Shown: positions 36,724 through 46,082, numbered from the stretch's first letter. The stretch is 64,000 nt of DNA from JANTGF01 sp963750735 (GCA_963750735.1 CAVVRY010000019.1:124001-188000); one strand, 5' to 3'. Notes: a model not told the origin generated them from the sequence alone. A program made the numbers and translations.

Positions 36724-38372
36724 CAAAATATTTAAAATTTGAAACTCCTGCATTGAAACATGCGGGAGAACTTTCAGCCGATTTTGGTATTGAAAATCAT
36801 GGACTTGTCCATGTAGATCAGATTTTTTGGAATCTTCCTGAATCAGCTCTTTATGAGGAGGCAATTTTCAGGGGTGAAGGGAAAATGGTCCAGGGTGGAC
36901 CTTTTCTTGTTAATACTGGAAAATGGACTGCGAGAGCTGCAAATGACAAGTACTTCGTGCATGAACCTTCAACCCTGGAAAGCATAAATTGGGGAGAATA
37001 TAATCGCCCAATGAGTCAGGAGAAATTTAGTGGACTGTTTTCCAGATTGCAGGCATTTTTACAGGGGGAAGAACTTTTTGTGCAGGATGTTTATGCAGGT
37101 GCCGATCCGAGGTATAGAATTCCATTTAGGATTATAACCGATAAAGCCTGGCAGAGCTTGTTTGCAAGAAACATGTTCCATACCATTTCAAACCGGGATG
37201 AATTGAAGAAATTCATTCCTGAATTTACTCTTATTGCCTCGCCCTCTTTTAAGCTAGATCCGCGTATTGATGGAACATTGAGCAAAACAGCAATTGTAAT
37301 TGACTTCTCAAAACGCCTTGCTATTATAGCAAATAGTAGTTATGCTGGGGAAATTAAGAAAACGGCTTTTACAATTATGAACTACTTGAAACCCCTTCAG
37401 GATGTTATGGCCATGCATTGCTCTGCAAACATTGGTAAAAAAGACGATGTTGCTCTCTTCTTTGGGTTGAGTGGTACAGGAAAAACTACCCTCTCAGCTG
37501 ATTCAAACCGCAAGCTTATAGGAGATGATGAGCATGGGTGGAGTGATTACGGTATATTTAATTTTGAAGCAGGATGTTATGCCAAAGTTATCCGGCTTTC
37601 TTCTGAAAATGAACCGGAAATATATAATTGCACCAAGAGATATGGAACAATTCTGGAGAATGTGATTTTTGATCCCGCAACACGAAGAATTGATTTGGAT
37701 GATGAAACTCTTACTGAAAATACAAGAGCTTCATATCCATTGGATTTTATTCCGAATTCAATTCCTGAGAAAATGGTGGATAGTCACCCTAAAAATGTAA
37801 TTTTTCTTACTGCTGATGCTCAGGGTGTATTACCACCAATAGCCCGTTTGAATATGGATCAGGCTATTTATCATTTTATAAGCGGTTATACCTCGAAAAT
37901 TGCCGGTACAGAATTAGGATTAGGAATAGAGCCTGAAATCACATTTAGTGCCTGTTTTGGAGCTCCTTTCATGGTACATCATCCATTCTTTTATGCTGAT
38001 CTCCTCCGGAAGAAGGTCGAAAAACACGGAGCAAAAGTTTGGCTGGTTAATACAGGATGGGTTGGTGGAAAGTTTGGAATAGGAAAAAGGATAAGTATAC
38101 GACATACACGTAATATGTTGAATGCAGTACTTGATGGAAAGTTGAATGATGTAAAATTCAGGAAAGACGAACTTTTTGGATTTGAGGTTCCACTTTCCTG
38201 TCCAAATGTTCCTGATGATGTTTTTGATCCTTCAAATGCCTGGGGAAATAAGGAAGAGTATTGGAAGAAGTATGATGCTCTGGCGGCTCGCTATATTGAA
38301 AATTTCAAATTATTTGCCAAAGGAGTACCTGATGAAGTAGTAGCTTCCGGGCCAAAAAGACTTGCGAAATAG
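36720..38372 (+). CDS. pckA: Phosphoenolpyruvate carboxykinase (ATP)
   Basis: Converts oxaloacetate and ATP to PEP, CO2 and ADP, or the reverse in fermentative carboxylation. Signatures are intact: the substrate-binding YAGADPRYRIPFR, the kinase P-loop GLSGTGKTTLS at about residues 249-259, and the metal site GDDEHGWSDYGIFNFEAGCY. Its 550 residues match the ATP-dependent bacterial family. Its ATG overlaps the aminotransferase stop in ATGA, indicating translational coupling. Confidence 0.97.
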   Translation: MTKYLKFETPALKHAGELSADFGIENHGLVHVDQIFWNLPESALYEEAIFRGEGKMVQGGPFLVNTGKWTARAANDKYFVHEPSTLESINWGEYNRPMSQEKFSGLFSRLQAFLQGEELFVQDVYAGADPRYRIPFRIITDKAWQSLFARNMFHTISNRDELKKFIPEFTLIASPSFKLDPRIDGTLSKTAIVIDFSKRLAIIANSSYAGEIKKTAFTIMNYLKPLQDVMAMHCSANIGKKDDVALFFGLSGTGKTTLSADSNRKLIGDDEHGWSDYGIFNFEAGCYAKVIRLSSENEPEIYNCTKRYGTILENVIFDPATRRIDLDDETLTENTRASYPLDFIPNSIPEKMVDSHPKNVIFLTADAQGVLPPIARLNMDQAIYHFISGYTSKIAGTELGLGIEPEITFSACFGAPFMVHHPFFYADLLRKKVEKHGAKVWLVNTGWVGGKFGIGKRISIRHTRNMLNAVLDGKLNDVKFRKDELFGFEVPLSCPNVPDDVFDPSNAWGNKEEYWKKYDALAARYIENFKLFAKGVPDEVVASGPKRLAK

Positions 38373-38415
38373 AATAATCTAGCTAGCAAGAGGATAATTG
38401 TTGAGAGTTTGTTGG

Positions 38416-39087
38416 TCATTCCAGACTTTTAATATCTGGAATATATATTTCTTTTCTTTTGAAATCCAGTAGTCCTTCATTTTTTAAATCATTGAAACTG
38501 GTTGTTACCGTTTGTCTTGAAGTGCCTATCAGATCTGCAATGTCTTTATGTGTATAAAAATGGCTAATCCTTATTCCATTATTTTCCTCTGTTCCATTAT
38601 TTTCAGATAAATCTTTTATAAACTCAATCAATCGGGTTCTAACATCTTTAAATACCAATGAATCCAACCTCCGCTCTAATTTTCTTATTCGCAAGCCGAT
38701 TAATTTGTTGATTGTTAGTGCAAACTTCTTATTTCCTAACATAAGACCCTCAAGTTCATCAATACTCATCTGACATACCTTGGTCTCGTTCTCTGTTGCC
38801 TGAGCAACATCTGTCCGCTTTTCCTCACCCAAAACAACCATCTCACCAAATAAGTCTCCTACGGTTAAAATTCCCTTTACAACTTCCTCTCCTTGCTCAG
38901 TATAATTTAGAACCTTTACTTTACCTTTAGAAATAAGGAAAATATTTTTGGCAGGGTCATCCGTAAAGTATATAAAATCATCTCTTTTATACGTTCGTAC
39001 AACATGAGATTCTTCATAATTTCCAAACTTAGTAGGGCACAGGATCTTAAATAAATCTACATCTTCGATATACCAGATATTTTCCAT
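38416..39087 (-). CDS. Crp/Fnr-family transcription regulator
   Basis: A 223-residue regulator. Residues of about 25-145 form a cyclic-nucleotide-binding-like beta roll (ISKGKVKVLNYTEQGEEVVK, GDLFGEMVVLGEEKRTDVAQ), and residues of about 165-215 a winged helix-turn-helix (HFYTHKDIADLIGTSRQTVT). The N-terminal region has one cysteine only (ILCPTKFG), so an Fnr-type iron-sulfur cluster is unlikely. It ends convergently with pckA, 43 bp away, and stands divergent from mltG. I start at the ATG at 39087. Confidence 0.92.
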   Translation of the reverse strand: MENIWYIEDVDLFKILCPTKFGNYEESHVVRTYKRDDFIYFTDDPAKNIFLISKGKVKVLNYTEQGEEVVKGILTVGDLFGEMVVLGEEKRTDVAQATENETKVCQMSIDELEGLMLGNKKFALTINKLIGLRIRKLERRLDSLVFKDVRTRLIEFIKDLSENNGTEENNGIRISHFYTHKDIADLIGTSRQTVTTSFNDLKNEGLLDFKRKEIYIPDIKSLE

Positions 39088-39157
39088 TATTCTCAACCTT
39101 AATTGAATAATTTCGTATCTAAAAATAGAAAAAAATAATTAACTGTATTGAAATTAT

Positions 39158-39165
39158 TATTTTTG
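39158..39165 (+). promoter_or_regulatory. Candidate -7 element of mltG
   Basis: TATTTTTG matches TAnnTTTG 32 bp before the mltG start. The -33 position is AT-rich without a clear TTTG. Confidence 0.4.
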
Positions 39166-39197
39166 TGGTTAGAACAATATAAGATATTTTAACAAAA

Positions 39198-40238
39198 TTG
39201 AAATTTAAGATAAAAAGAACCCTTGCTTTAGCCTTTATAATTCTCGCTGTTATAGTTGGGTATTTTGGATATACTTCTTATGGGAAAGTATATGGAACTA
39301 TTAAAATCCCGGACGATTCAGGTTATTATCTGTTTATTCCAACAGGAACCAACCTTGAGCAACTTACAGATATCCTATTCGAAAAAGGAATAATAGATGA
39401 TTACGATGGTTTCCTTTGGTTAGCTAAGAAGAAAAACCTATCGAGTCATTTAAACCCAGGTCGGTATCATCTTAAACAGGGGTTTAGTAAAAATGATCTG
39501 GTAAACTTAATTCGCACTGGAAATCAATCATCAGTAAAGGTTGTATTTAATAACCTCAGGACACCAGATCAACTGGCAGGTGTAATAGCCAAACAAATTG
39601 AAGTGGATTCCATATCTCTTCAAAATTTGTTTTCTGACGAGGAATATCTACAGGAGAGAAACTGGAATCAGCAAACATTACCCGCATTATTTATACCTAA
39701 TACATATGAATTCTACTGGAATACTTCAGCTGAAGGTTTTTTTAACCGGATGATAAAAGAATACGATTCTTTTTGGACTGAGGAGAAATTGAATAAATCA
39801 AAAGCTCTTGGACTTAGCCCGGTAGAAGTGGTCACATTAGCTTCAATCGTTGATGAGGAATCATATCGAGACGATGAACTTCCTATAATTGCAGATTTAT
39901 ATTTGAATAGACTTAAGTCACGATACAGACTACAGGCTGATCCAACCATTAAGTTTGCAAAAGGTGATTTTGCCATGACCAGAGTCTTAAAAAAAGATCT
40001 TAATATTGATTCACCCTATAATACATATAAATATTATGGCCTTCCACCCGGACCAATTTCAATACCTTCTATTAATGCTATAAACGCAGTATTGAATCCT
40101 GAAAGAAATGGCTATTTGTATATGTGTGCAAAAGAAGATTTCTCGGGTTATCATAATTTTGCCAAGACCCTTCAGGAACATAATCGCAATGCCAAGAAAT
40201 ATCAGAATGCTTTGAATAAGAGGAGAATATATAAGTAG
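39198..40238 (+). CDS. mltG: Endolytic transglycosylase MltG
   Basis: An inner-membrane enzyme that cuts nascent peptidoglycan strands. One N-terminal helix (residues 7-25) is followed by a LysM-like region (LFIPTGTNLEQLTDILFEKG) and the YceG catalytic domain. The catalytic glutamate lies in TLASIVDEES (about residues 213-222), and YYGLPPGPISIPS is a hallmark near the C-terminus. The start is TTG at 39198; the basic residues then lead straight into the helix. Confidence 0.93.
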   Translation: MKFKIKRTLALAFIILAVIVGYFGYTSYGKVYGTIKIPDDSGYYLFIPTGTNLEQLTDILFEKGIIDDYDGFLWLAKKKNLSSHLNPGRYHLKQGFSKNDLVNLIRTGNQSSVKVVFNNLRTPDQLAGVIAKQIEVDSISLQNLFSDEEYLQERNWNQQTLPALFIPNTYEFYWNTSAEGFFNRMIKEYDSFWTEEKLNKSKALGLSPVEVVTLASIVDEESYRDDELPIIADLYLNRLKSRYRLQADPTIKFAKGDFAMTRVLKKDLNIDSPYNTYKYYGLPPGPISIPSINAINAVLNPERNGYLYMCAKEDFSGYHNFAKTLQEHNRNAKKYQNALNKRRIYK

Positions 40239-40354
40239 AATAAGCAAATTTACCTTTTTCGTATGGAAGTATTTTTAAATCGTACTTTTTTATCATAAGT
40301 TTTTTGGATACTGAAGTATGTAATACAATATTTAATAATATTAACTTTATATAG

Positions 40355-40362
40355 TAGCTTTG
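40355..40362 (+). promoter_or_regulatory. Promoter -7 element of the hexose-phosphate mutase gene
   Basis: TAGCTTTG matches TAnnTTTG, with TTTA at 40331-40334 close to the -33 position. It predicts a leader of about 60 bases. Confidence 0.5.
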
Positions 40363-40431
40363 CTTACAAATTAGGCAACAACAACACAACCATATTATTG
40401 AGTTTTTAATAAAAATTGACAAATACCGGGA

Positions 40432-41841
40432 ATGGAAAAAATCAAATTTGGTACCGATGGGTGGAGGGGAATAATTGCAAAAGAGTTCACAGTTGATAAT
40501 GTTTCCAGAGTGGCTTTGGCCATATCTAACTGGTTGGCTTCAAAAGGTCAGAATATGTCCGTGGTTATTGGATTTGACTGCAGGTTTGGTGGTGAAATGT
40601 TTGCCAAGACTATTGTGAAGGTGCTTGCTCATAGAGGGAATAAAGTTTATATGGCTCCTGAATTTGTTTCTACCCCAATGGTTTCTCATGGCGTTCTAAA
40701 ACTTAAAGCCGACCTGGGTATAGTAATTACTGCGAGCCATAATCCGCCCGATTATAATGGTATAAAATTGAAAGGGGCATACGGAGGTCCACTATTTGAT
40801 TCTGACTTGAAAAATATTGAATACCTTATTCATGAGACGAATGAGGTAAATCTTGAATCGGTAAAATGGGAGAATCTGATTGATCATAATCTCGTTGAAT
40901 ATATCGATCTTGAGGCGTTATATATAGAACAAGTAAACAAGAATTTTGACCTGAAACTTATAAAAGATTCTGGTCTAATGATGGCATTTGATGCCATGCA
41001 TGGCTCAGGTCAGAGAGTAATAAGGAAGTTAATTCCAGGAATTAAGTGTTTTCATTGTACAAAAGATCCTTTCTTTGGAGGTGTCCCCCCGGAACCGGTA
41101 TATCAGAATCTGCTAGATTTTTCTGAAAAAATAAAAAATGATTGGAAGGTTGACCTAGGTCTTGCTGTTGATGGAGATGCTGATCGAATTGCTTTATTTG
41201 ATAAAGATGGAAGTTACATCGATTCGCATCATGTAATTTTGTTATTGATTCATTATCTGGCAGGTTATAAAAAATTAAAAGGTAAGGTAGTTACCGGCTT
41301 TTCCTCTTCGGTAAAAATTGAAACATTGGCAGCTCATTATGGATTAAAGGTCCAAAGAGTAAAAATTGGGTTTAAGCAAATCTCCCAGATAATGCTCAAG
41401 GAGGATGTAATTGTTGGGGGTGAGGAATCAGGTGGAATATCTATCACCGGGAACATCCCTGAAAGAGATGGAATATGGATGGGCCTGGCTATCTTACAAT
41501 TTATGGCCGAATCAGGGAAATCAATTAGAGAACTAATTGACGAGATTTATAGTATTACTGGAAGTTTCGTTTATCAACGGCAGGATTTGAAAGTTCCACC
41601 TGAATTGAAAACAAGGATTGTTAAGAAATGCAGGGAAGAGGGATTTTCAAGTTTTGGAGAGTATAAGGTTATAAAAACTGAAGATTTTGACGGTTGGAAG
41701 TTTTATTTCAATGAGAATGAGTGGTATATGATTAGGCCTTCTGGTACAGAACCACTACTAAGGACCTATGCTGAGGCTGAGAACCAACAGAGAGTTACAG
41801 ATATTCTTAGAGTTGGGTATGATACTATAATGCGGGGTTAA
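40432..41841 (+). CDS. Phosphoglucomutase/phosphomannomutase family protein
   Basis: An alpha-D-phosphohexomutase of 469 residues. The phosphoserine Ser102 lies in VITASHNPPDYNG, the Mg site is AVDGDADRIALFD, the sugar-binding loop is GGEESGGIS, and the phosphate-binding loop is RPSGTEPLLRTYAEA. The N-terminus (FGTDGWRGIIAKEF) is nearer to the PGM/PMM group than to typical GlmM (FGTDGIRG). Substrate, glucose- or mannose-phosphate, is not decided by sequence. It converges on the M48 gene 14 bp downstream. Confidence 0.9.
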   Translation: MEKIKFGTDGWRGIIAKEFTVDNVSRVALAISNWLASKGQNMSVVIGFDCRFGGEMFAKTIVKVLAHRGNKVYMAPEFVSTPMVSHGVLKLKADLGIVITASHNPPDYNGIKLKGAYGGPLFDSDLKNIEYLIHETNEVNLESVKWENLIDHNLVEYIDLEALYIEQVNKNFDLKLIKDSGLMMAFDAMHGSGQRVIRKLIPGIKCFHCTKDPFFGGVPPEPVYQNLLDFSEKIKNDWKVDLGLAVDGDADRIALFDKDGSYIDSHHVILLLIHYLAGYKKLKGKVVTGFSSSVKIETLAAHYGLKVQRVKIGFKQISQIMLKEDVIVGGEESGGISITGNIPERDGIWMGLAILQFMAESGKSIRELIDEIYSITGSFVYQRQDLKVPPELKTRIVKKCREEGFSSFGEYKVIKTEDFDGWKFYFNENEWYMIRPSGTEPLLRTYAEAENQQRVTDILRVGYDTIMRG

Positions 41842-41855
41842 ATACCAGATCCTAA

Positions 41856-42683
41856 CTATTCAGTTTTACCTGATGGATTATAATATTTCATGGCCTCAGG
41901 CATCCATTCTTTTATTTCCCTAATTCGAGTCTCATCTGATGGATGAGTGCTAAGAAATTCGGGAGGTGATTGGCCTGATTTCATCTTAGCCATTCTTTCC
42001 CAGAAAGCAACAGCAACATTTGGATCATATCCTGCTTTAGCCATAAATACCAGCCCTAAATGATCCGCTTCACTTTCATGCAGTCGGCTATAAGGCAATA
42101 CAGCACCTAATTGGGCGCCCAATCCAAAAGCCATCATCCACAATTCCTGTGTTTCTTCGGGTTTTTGCTCAAGAGCAGCTGATAAAGCCATACCTCCCAT
42201 TTGTGTAGCTAAGACATGACTCATTCTTTCATTCCCGTGTTTGGCAATTGCATGGGCAATTTCATGTCCCATAACCACTGCCAGTCCTGCTTCATCTCTG
42301 GTCACGTCCATTATACCTGTATAGACAACAACTTTCCCTCCAGGCATACACCATGCATTAAGTTCTTTGCTCTCAACAAGATTAAACTCCCATTGATAAT
42401 CCTTAAGCTCAACTATCATATTGTTTTCCCTAAAATATGTTTCAACAACATTTTGGATTTTACTACCAACTGATTTTACCATTTCAGTTTTTGATTTACT
42501 CTTACTAAGCGCATTCGTTTCCAAAAATTCATTGTATTGTTGAAAGCTCATCGGAATCATAGTAGAATTAGGCACTAGATTTAATTGCTGCCTGCCAGTC
42601 AGCGGAACAGTACTGCAGGAATTGACTATTAGCATACTTGAAACTATCAAATACACCAGGATAATATTATGCTTCACTTTCAT
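41856..42683 (-). CDS. M48-family metalloprotease lipoprotein
   Basis: A lipoprotein of 275 residues with lipobox VNSC near residue 23 and no other membrane helix, so it is a periplasmic, BepA/YcaL/LoiP-like protease. The zinc motif is VVMGHEIAHAIAKHGNERM, and the third ligand glutamate lies in RLHESEADHLGL. Family members degrade misfolded outer-membrane proteins; here that is inference. The N-terminal sequence CSTVPLTGRQQLNLVPNS is typical. Confidence 0.93.
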   Translation of the reverse strand: MKVKHNIILVYLIVSSMLIVNSCSTVPLTGRQQLNLVPNSTMIPMSFQQYNEFLETNALSKSKSKTEMVKSVGSKIQNVVETYFRENNMIVELKDYQWEFNLVESKELNAWCMPGGKVVVYTGIMDVTRDEAGLAVVMGHEIAHAIAKHGNERMSHVLATQMGGMALSAALEQKPEETQELWMMAFGLGAQLGAVLPYSRLHESEADHLGLVFMAKAGYDPNVAVAFWERMAKMKSGQSPPEFLSTHPSDETRIREIKEWMPEAMKYYNPSGKTE

Positions 42684-42698
42684 ATTTCAAATTTTGTT

Positions 42699-42706
42699 CA
42701 AATATA
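42699..42706 (-). promoter_or_regulatory. Candidate -7 element of the M48 protease gene
   Basis: The minus strand reads TATATTTG, matching TAnnTTTG, 16 bp before the start codon, so the leader would be very short. No clear -33 box; the site lies just past the murB stop. Confidence 0.4.
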
Positions 42707-42716
42707 TTATAGGTTT

Positions 42717-43727
42717 TTAAATTACTAATACTTCTCTCTCTAATTGTAGCCCAAATTTCATATCCACTGATTGGCTAATTCTCTCAGAAAACTCAAAAAT
42801 CTCCTTGCCGGTTGCATTACCATAATTGACGATAATTAATGCATGTTTTGGATAAATTCCAACATCACCTTCTCTTTTTCCCTTCCATCCGCATTGCTCA
42901 ATTAACCAACCTGCAGAAATTTTCATTGATGATTTCTGATCTGGATATCCTGGAATATCTTTAAATTGAGATTTAAGTTGCTCAAACTCATCAACCGATA
43001 CGATTGGATTCTTAAAGAAACTTCCTGCGCTTCCAATTTTATTTACTTCTGGCAATTTGCTATTCCTTATGGAAATAACTGTATCTCGAATATTTCTCAG
43101 GTCGATATCTTCGGCCTGTTCAAGTTTTTCTTTTAGAAGACCATAATTTAGTATGGGATTGGGCTTTTTACTTAACTTGAATGATATTGAGCTAACTATG
43201 AACTTGTTCTTTAAGGTAGTTTTAAATATACTAGATCTGTATCCAAACTCACATTCTTTATTTGTCAATTCCCAGTGGGCTTTGTCTGGAATGTAAATTC
43301 CCTCAACTTTTGTTATAACATCCTTTACTTCAGTTCCATAGGCTCCGATGTTTTGTATTGGAGCAGAACCAGCTGATCCAGGGATGAGTGATAAATTTTC
43401 CACTCCCCAGTACCCATTATTTACGCACCATTCAACAAAAGTATCCCAATTTTCTCCTGAACCTACTTTGACTATTATATAATCAGTAGATTCTTCAACA
43501 GTTTTAATTCCCAACATCTCTGGTTTTATTATGATTCCAGAATAGTTGGTTGTAAAAAGTAGGTTGGAACCTTCACCAATTATAAAAAAAGGAATTTTAT
43601 GAAAAATATCTGCATCAGTTATTTCAATAATATCAGCAATATTTTTTGGTGCTGCAAAGTAATTTGTATGCACGTTTAAAAGAAAGGTGTTATTGTCTTT
43701 GAGTGAATGGTTCTGTAATATTTTCAT
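42717..43727 (-). CDS. murB: UDP-N-acetylenolpyruvoylglucosamine reductase
   Basis: FAD-dependent reductase making UDP-MurNAc for peptidoglycan. FAD-binding motifs are FFIIGEGSNLLF and LSLIPGSAGSAPIQNIGAYG; the catalytic serine region is NKIGSAGSFFKNPIV, and AGWLIEQCGWKG follows. The length of 336 residues and the region before the C-terminus fit type I (E. coli-like) MurB. No other mur genes are nearby. Confidence 0.96.
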   Translation of the reverse strand: MKILQNHSLKDNNTFLLNVHTNYFAAPKNIADIIEITDADIFHKIPFFIIGEGSNLLFTTNYSGIIIKPEMLGIKTVEESTDYIIVKVGSGENWDTFVEWCVNNGYWGVENLSLIPGSAGSAPIQNIGAYGTEVKDVITKVEGIYIPDKAHWELTNKECEFGYRSSIFKTTLKNKFIVSSISFKLSKKPNPILNYGLLKEKLEQAEDIDLRNIRDTVISIRNSKLPEVNKIGSAGSFFKNPIVSVDEFEQLKSQFKDIPGYPDQKSSMKISAGWLIEQCGWKGKREGDVGIYPKHALIIVNYGNATGKEIFEFSERISQSVDMKFGLQLEREVLVI

Positions 43728-43848
43728 GAATAACAGATGGCTTTATACAATCGGAAAAAGGTAATATTATTATGTTTTTCCTAAATTCGTAGATCTTAAG
43801 TATTGAACACTTCGTAGTTTAGGTTTCAAATATAGGAGAATCAGTGAT

Positions 43849-44967
43849 TTGAAAAAAATTATTATTTCAGTTACCAATGATATAATTACCGATCAAAGGG
43901 TTTTTAGGATTGCAAATTCTCTTTCGAACAATGGATTTGAAGTATTTATTATAGGAAGAAAGACAAGAAACAGTCTGCCAATTGAAAATTTTCCTTTTAA
44001 ATTTATAAGATTCAGACTAATTTTTGGAAGGGGACCATTCTTCTATGCTTGTTTTAACCTTCGTTTATTTTTGTACCTTCTTATTAACAAAACTGATATG
44101 CTTCTTTCAAATGATCTGGATACTTTACTGCCAAATTACATTATATCCAGATTAAAAAGAATCCCTCTTGTTTATGATTCACATGAATATTTTACAGAGG
44201 TCCCAGAACTTGTAAACCGGCAAGGAACTAAGAAAATATGGTTGCTGATTGAGAATTATATTCTTCCAAAACTCAACTACGCTTGTACTGTAAGTCAGTC
44301 AATTGCGGATGCTTATTTCGAGAAATATAATATTGATATGAAGGTTATTAGGAATCTTCCTGTTTTAGCAGAACCAACTAAAAAGAAAATCATTATTTCT
44401 GGCCTTAATGGGGAAAAAGTGATACTATACCAGGGAACGTTAAACCCAGGAAGAGGAATTGAAACTGCTATTGAAGCAATGAGATATATCCCTGATGCCA
44501 AATTTGTAATAGTGGGAGAGGGGCCTGAGAGAAATAAGCTCGAAAAACTTAGTTATAAACTTAAGCTAACTGATAAAGTACTTTTTATGGGACGATACTT
44601 GCCTTCAGATCTTAAAAGCATTACTTCTCAGGCAGATGTTGGAATTTCTCTTGAAGAAAACATTGGACTCAGTTATAAATATTCGTTGCCAAATAAATTA
44701 TTTGATTATATTCATGCTAATGTTCCAGTGCTGGTATCTCCACTTATAGAGATGAAGGGAATTGTGGAGGAATATGGTATTGGTGAAGTACTTGAAAAGC
44801 ACAGTCCAGAATACCTGGCTGAAAAAATAAAAGATATGCTTGCGGATAAGGAGAAGATTTTAGAATGGAAGAAAAATCTATTAATGGCCAGTAGAGATTT
44901 GTGTTGGGAAAATGAAGAGCAAGTTCTTTTTAAGCTGTTTAAACAGATTAAAAAAATTAAAAAATAA
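43849..44967 (+). CDS. Family 4 glycosyltransferase
   Basis: A GT-B glycosyltransferase of 372 residues. The N-terminal domain (ISVTNDIITDQRVFRIANSL, YDSHEYFTEVPELVNR) and C-terminal donor domain (VILYQGTLNPGRGIETAIEA, FVIVGEGPERNKLEKL) are both present, with the glutamate-rich donor site ISLEENIGLSYKYSLPNKLF. Acceptor and product, probably a surface polysaccharide or lipid, cannot be told. The start codon is TTG at 43849, directly before the conserved KKIIISVTNDI. The next gene starts 6 bp after its stop. Confidence 0.88.
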   Translation: MKKIIISVTNDIITDQRVFRIANSLSNNGFEVFIIGRKTRNSLPIENFPFKFIRFRLIFGRGPFFYACFNLRLFLYLLINKTDMLLSNDLDTLLPNYIISRLKRIPLVYDSHEYFTEVPELVNRQGTKKIWLLIENYILPKLNYACTVSQSIADAYFEKYNIDMKVIRNLPVLAEPTKKKIIISGLNGEKVILYQGTLNPGRGIETAIEAMRYIPDAKFVIVGEGPERNKLEKLSYKLKLTDKVLFMGRYLPSDLKSITSQADVGISLEENIGLSYKYSLPNKLFDYIHANVPVLVSPLIEMKGIVEEYGIGEVLEKHSPEYLAEKIKDMLADKEKILEWKKNLLMASRDLCWENEEQVLFKLFKQIKKIKK

Positions 44968-44973
44968 TATAAT

Positions 44974-45456
44974 ATGAAAAAAATATCAATTTTCCTGGCT
45001 TCTCTGGGAGTGGCTATTCTTACCTTTAATCATTTGGCTCGCATACAAGATTGGGTATTTGACTTTGGTTTTGAGAAATCAGAGGACCTTTTAGAGAAAG
45101 GAAGTAAAATTCCACTCGATTCAATTCATGGATTACCTGTACTGGGGTACTTAATTCTTGCCATTGCAGCTTTTTTCGGAAGCATATCCTATAAGAAACC
45201 TGTATTTACCTGGACAGGAGTAGTCTTTCTTGTGATAATAGTTGGATATCTTTTTAAACTTTTGGGATGGCCTGGAGAAAATTTAGTTCTTACCGCCTCA
45301 TATGGGTTCTTCATTATAATTATTATCCCATGGTTTACCTCTTTTCTTATGCTTTATCCTCAGGAAAAACCTAAAAATGAACCTGAATCAAAAGTAGAAA
45401 ATCAGAATGAAAAGGTCATTGAAGAGAAAGTTGAGGAAAACGGGAGTTTTACATAA
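44974..45456 (+). CDS. Membrane protein with a GldL-like helix motif and charged tail
   Basis: A 160-residue protein with four predicted membrane helices (about residues 5-22, 53-70, 76-96 and 102-125) and an acidic-basic hydrophilic tail (KNEPESKVENQNEKVIEEKV). The motif FKLLGWPGENLVLTASYGFF resembles the second helix region of the T9SS motor protein GldL (KLxGWPG), and the same short motif occurs in other uncharacterised Bacteroidota membrane proteins. Length and layout do not match GldL itself, so function is unknown. It follows the GT4 gene by 6 bp. Confidence 0.65.
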   Translation: MKKISIFLASLGVAILTFNHLARIQDWVFDFGFEKSEDLLEKGSKIPLDSIHGLPVLGYLILAIAAFFGSISYKKPVFTWTGVVFLVIIVGYLFKLLGWPGENLVLTASYGFFIIIIIPWFTSFLMLYPQEKPKNEPESKVENQNEKVIEEKVEENGSFT

Positions 45457-45473
45457 TTTATTCTTTTATTCAA

Positions 45474-45508
45474 ATTCAGATTCATTTGAGGATTTCATGA
45501 ATCTGAAT
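45474..45508. terminator. Strong two-way hairpin between convergent genes
   Basis: A perfect 12-bp inverted repeat, ATTCAGATTCAT and ATGAATCTGAAT, with an 11-base loop. It lies 18 bp after the stop of the plus-strand membrane protein and overlaps the last codons of the minus-strand nitroreductase. Confidence 0.6.
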
Positions 45509-46082
45509 ACTTATTGAATCGTATTATCTTTTCGATGCTTTTTCTCTTTTTTTCTCTCAACGCATCAGAAGAGTATCCAAGAGTAATGATTAGCAATGGC
45601 CTTTTATTCGTTGGAATGTTTAGCAATGATTTGACCTTTTTCTCATTGAACCATCCTATCATACAACTTCCCAACCCTTCAGAGGCAGCCTGCAAGCAAA
45701 AATGTTCTGCGGCAATTCCAATGTCAATAAGTGTGTAATCTTTGTCTTTAATAGCCCTACCAATTGACGAAGTTAGATTTGCAAATTCCTGCACTATAAC
45801 AATGTGCACTGGTGCCTGCTTTGTGAAATGATTTAAAGGTAACAAGCGATTTGATGTTGAATCCGCAATTTTATTTTTTAATTCTTTATCATTCACTACT
45901 ACAAATGTCCAGGGTTGTGAATTGCACGCTGATGGAGCCAGCCTGGCAGCTTCGATACATCGGAGCAATTTATCCTCTTCAACTTGTTTGTCAAAGTAAG
46001 CTCTATCACTTTGCCTGCGTGAAACAAGGTTCAAAAAATCTAACACCTTGGCGGTAATATTCTTTTCATCCGTTTGATCCAT
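45495..46082 (-). CDS. Nitroreductase-family FMN oxidoreductase
   Basis: An FMN enzyme of 195 residues. The FMN-binding start (VSRRQSDRAYFDKQVEEDKL) and AARLAPSACNSQPWTFVVV are typical, with LQAASEGLGSCMIGWFNE near the second FMN region and ITLGYSSDALREKKRKSI at the end. Reaction unknown; members reduce nitro compounds, quinones or flavins. I start at the ATG at 46082; it overlaps the end of the upstream SDR gene by 17 bp, which suggests coupled translation. Confidence 0.88.
   Translation of the reverse strand: MDQTDEKNITAKVLDFLNLVSRRQSDRAYFDKQVEEDKLLRCIEAARLAPSACNSQPWTFVVVNDKELKNKIADSTSNRLLPLNHFTKQAPVHIVIVQEFANLTSSIGRAIKDKDYTLIDIGIAAEHFCLQAASEGLGSCMIGWFNEKKVKSLLNIPTNKRPLLIITLGYSSDALREKKRKSIEKIIRFNKYSDS

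Noticed and set aside
40432..41841. Phosphoglucosamine mutase GlmM
   Set aside because: The N-terminal FGTDGWRG differs from the FGTDGIRG usual in GlmM, so I kept the broader phosphohexomutase call.
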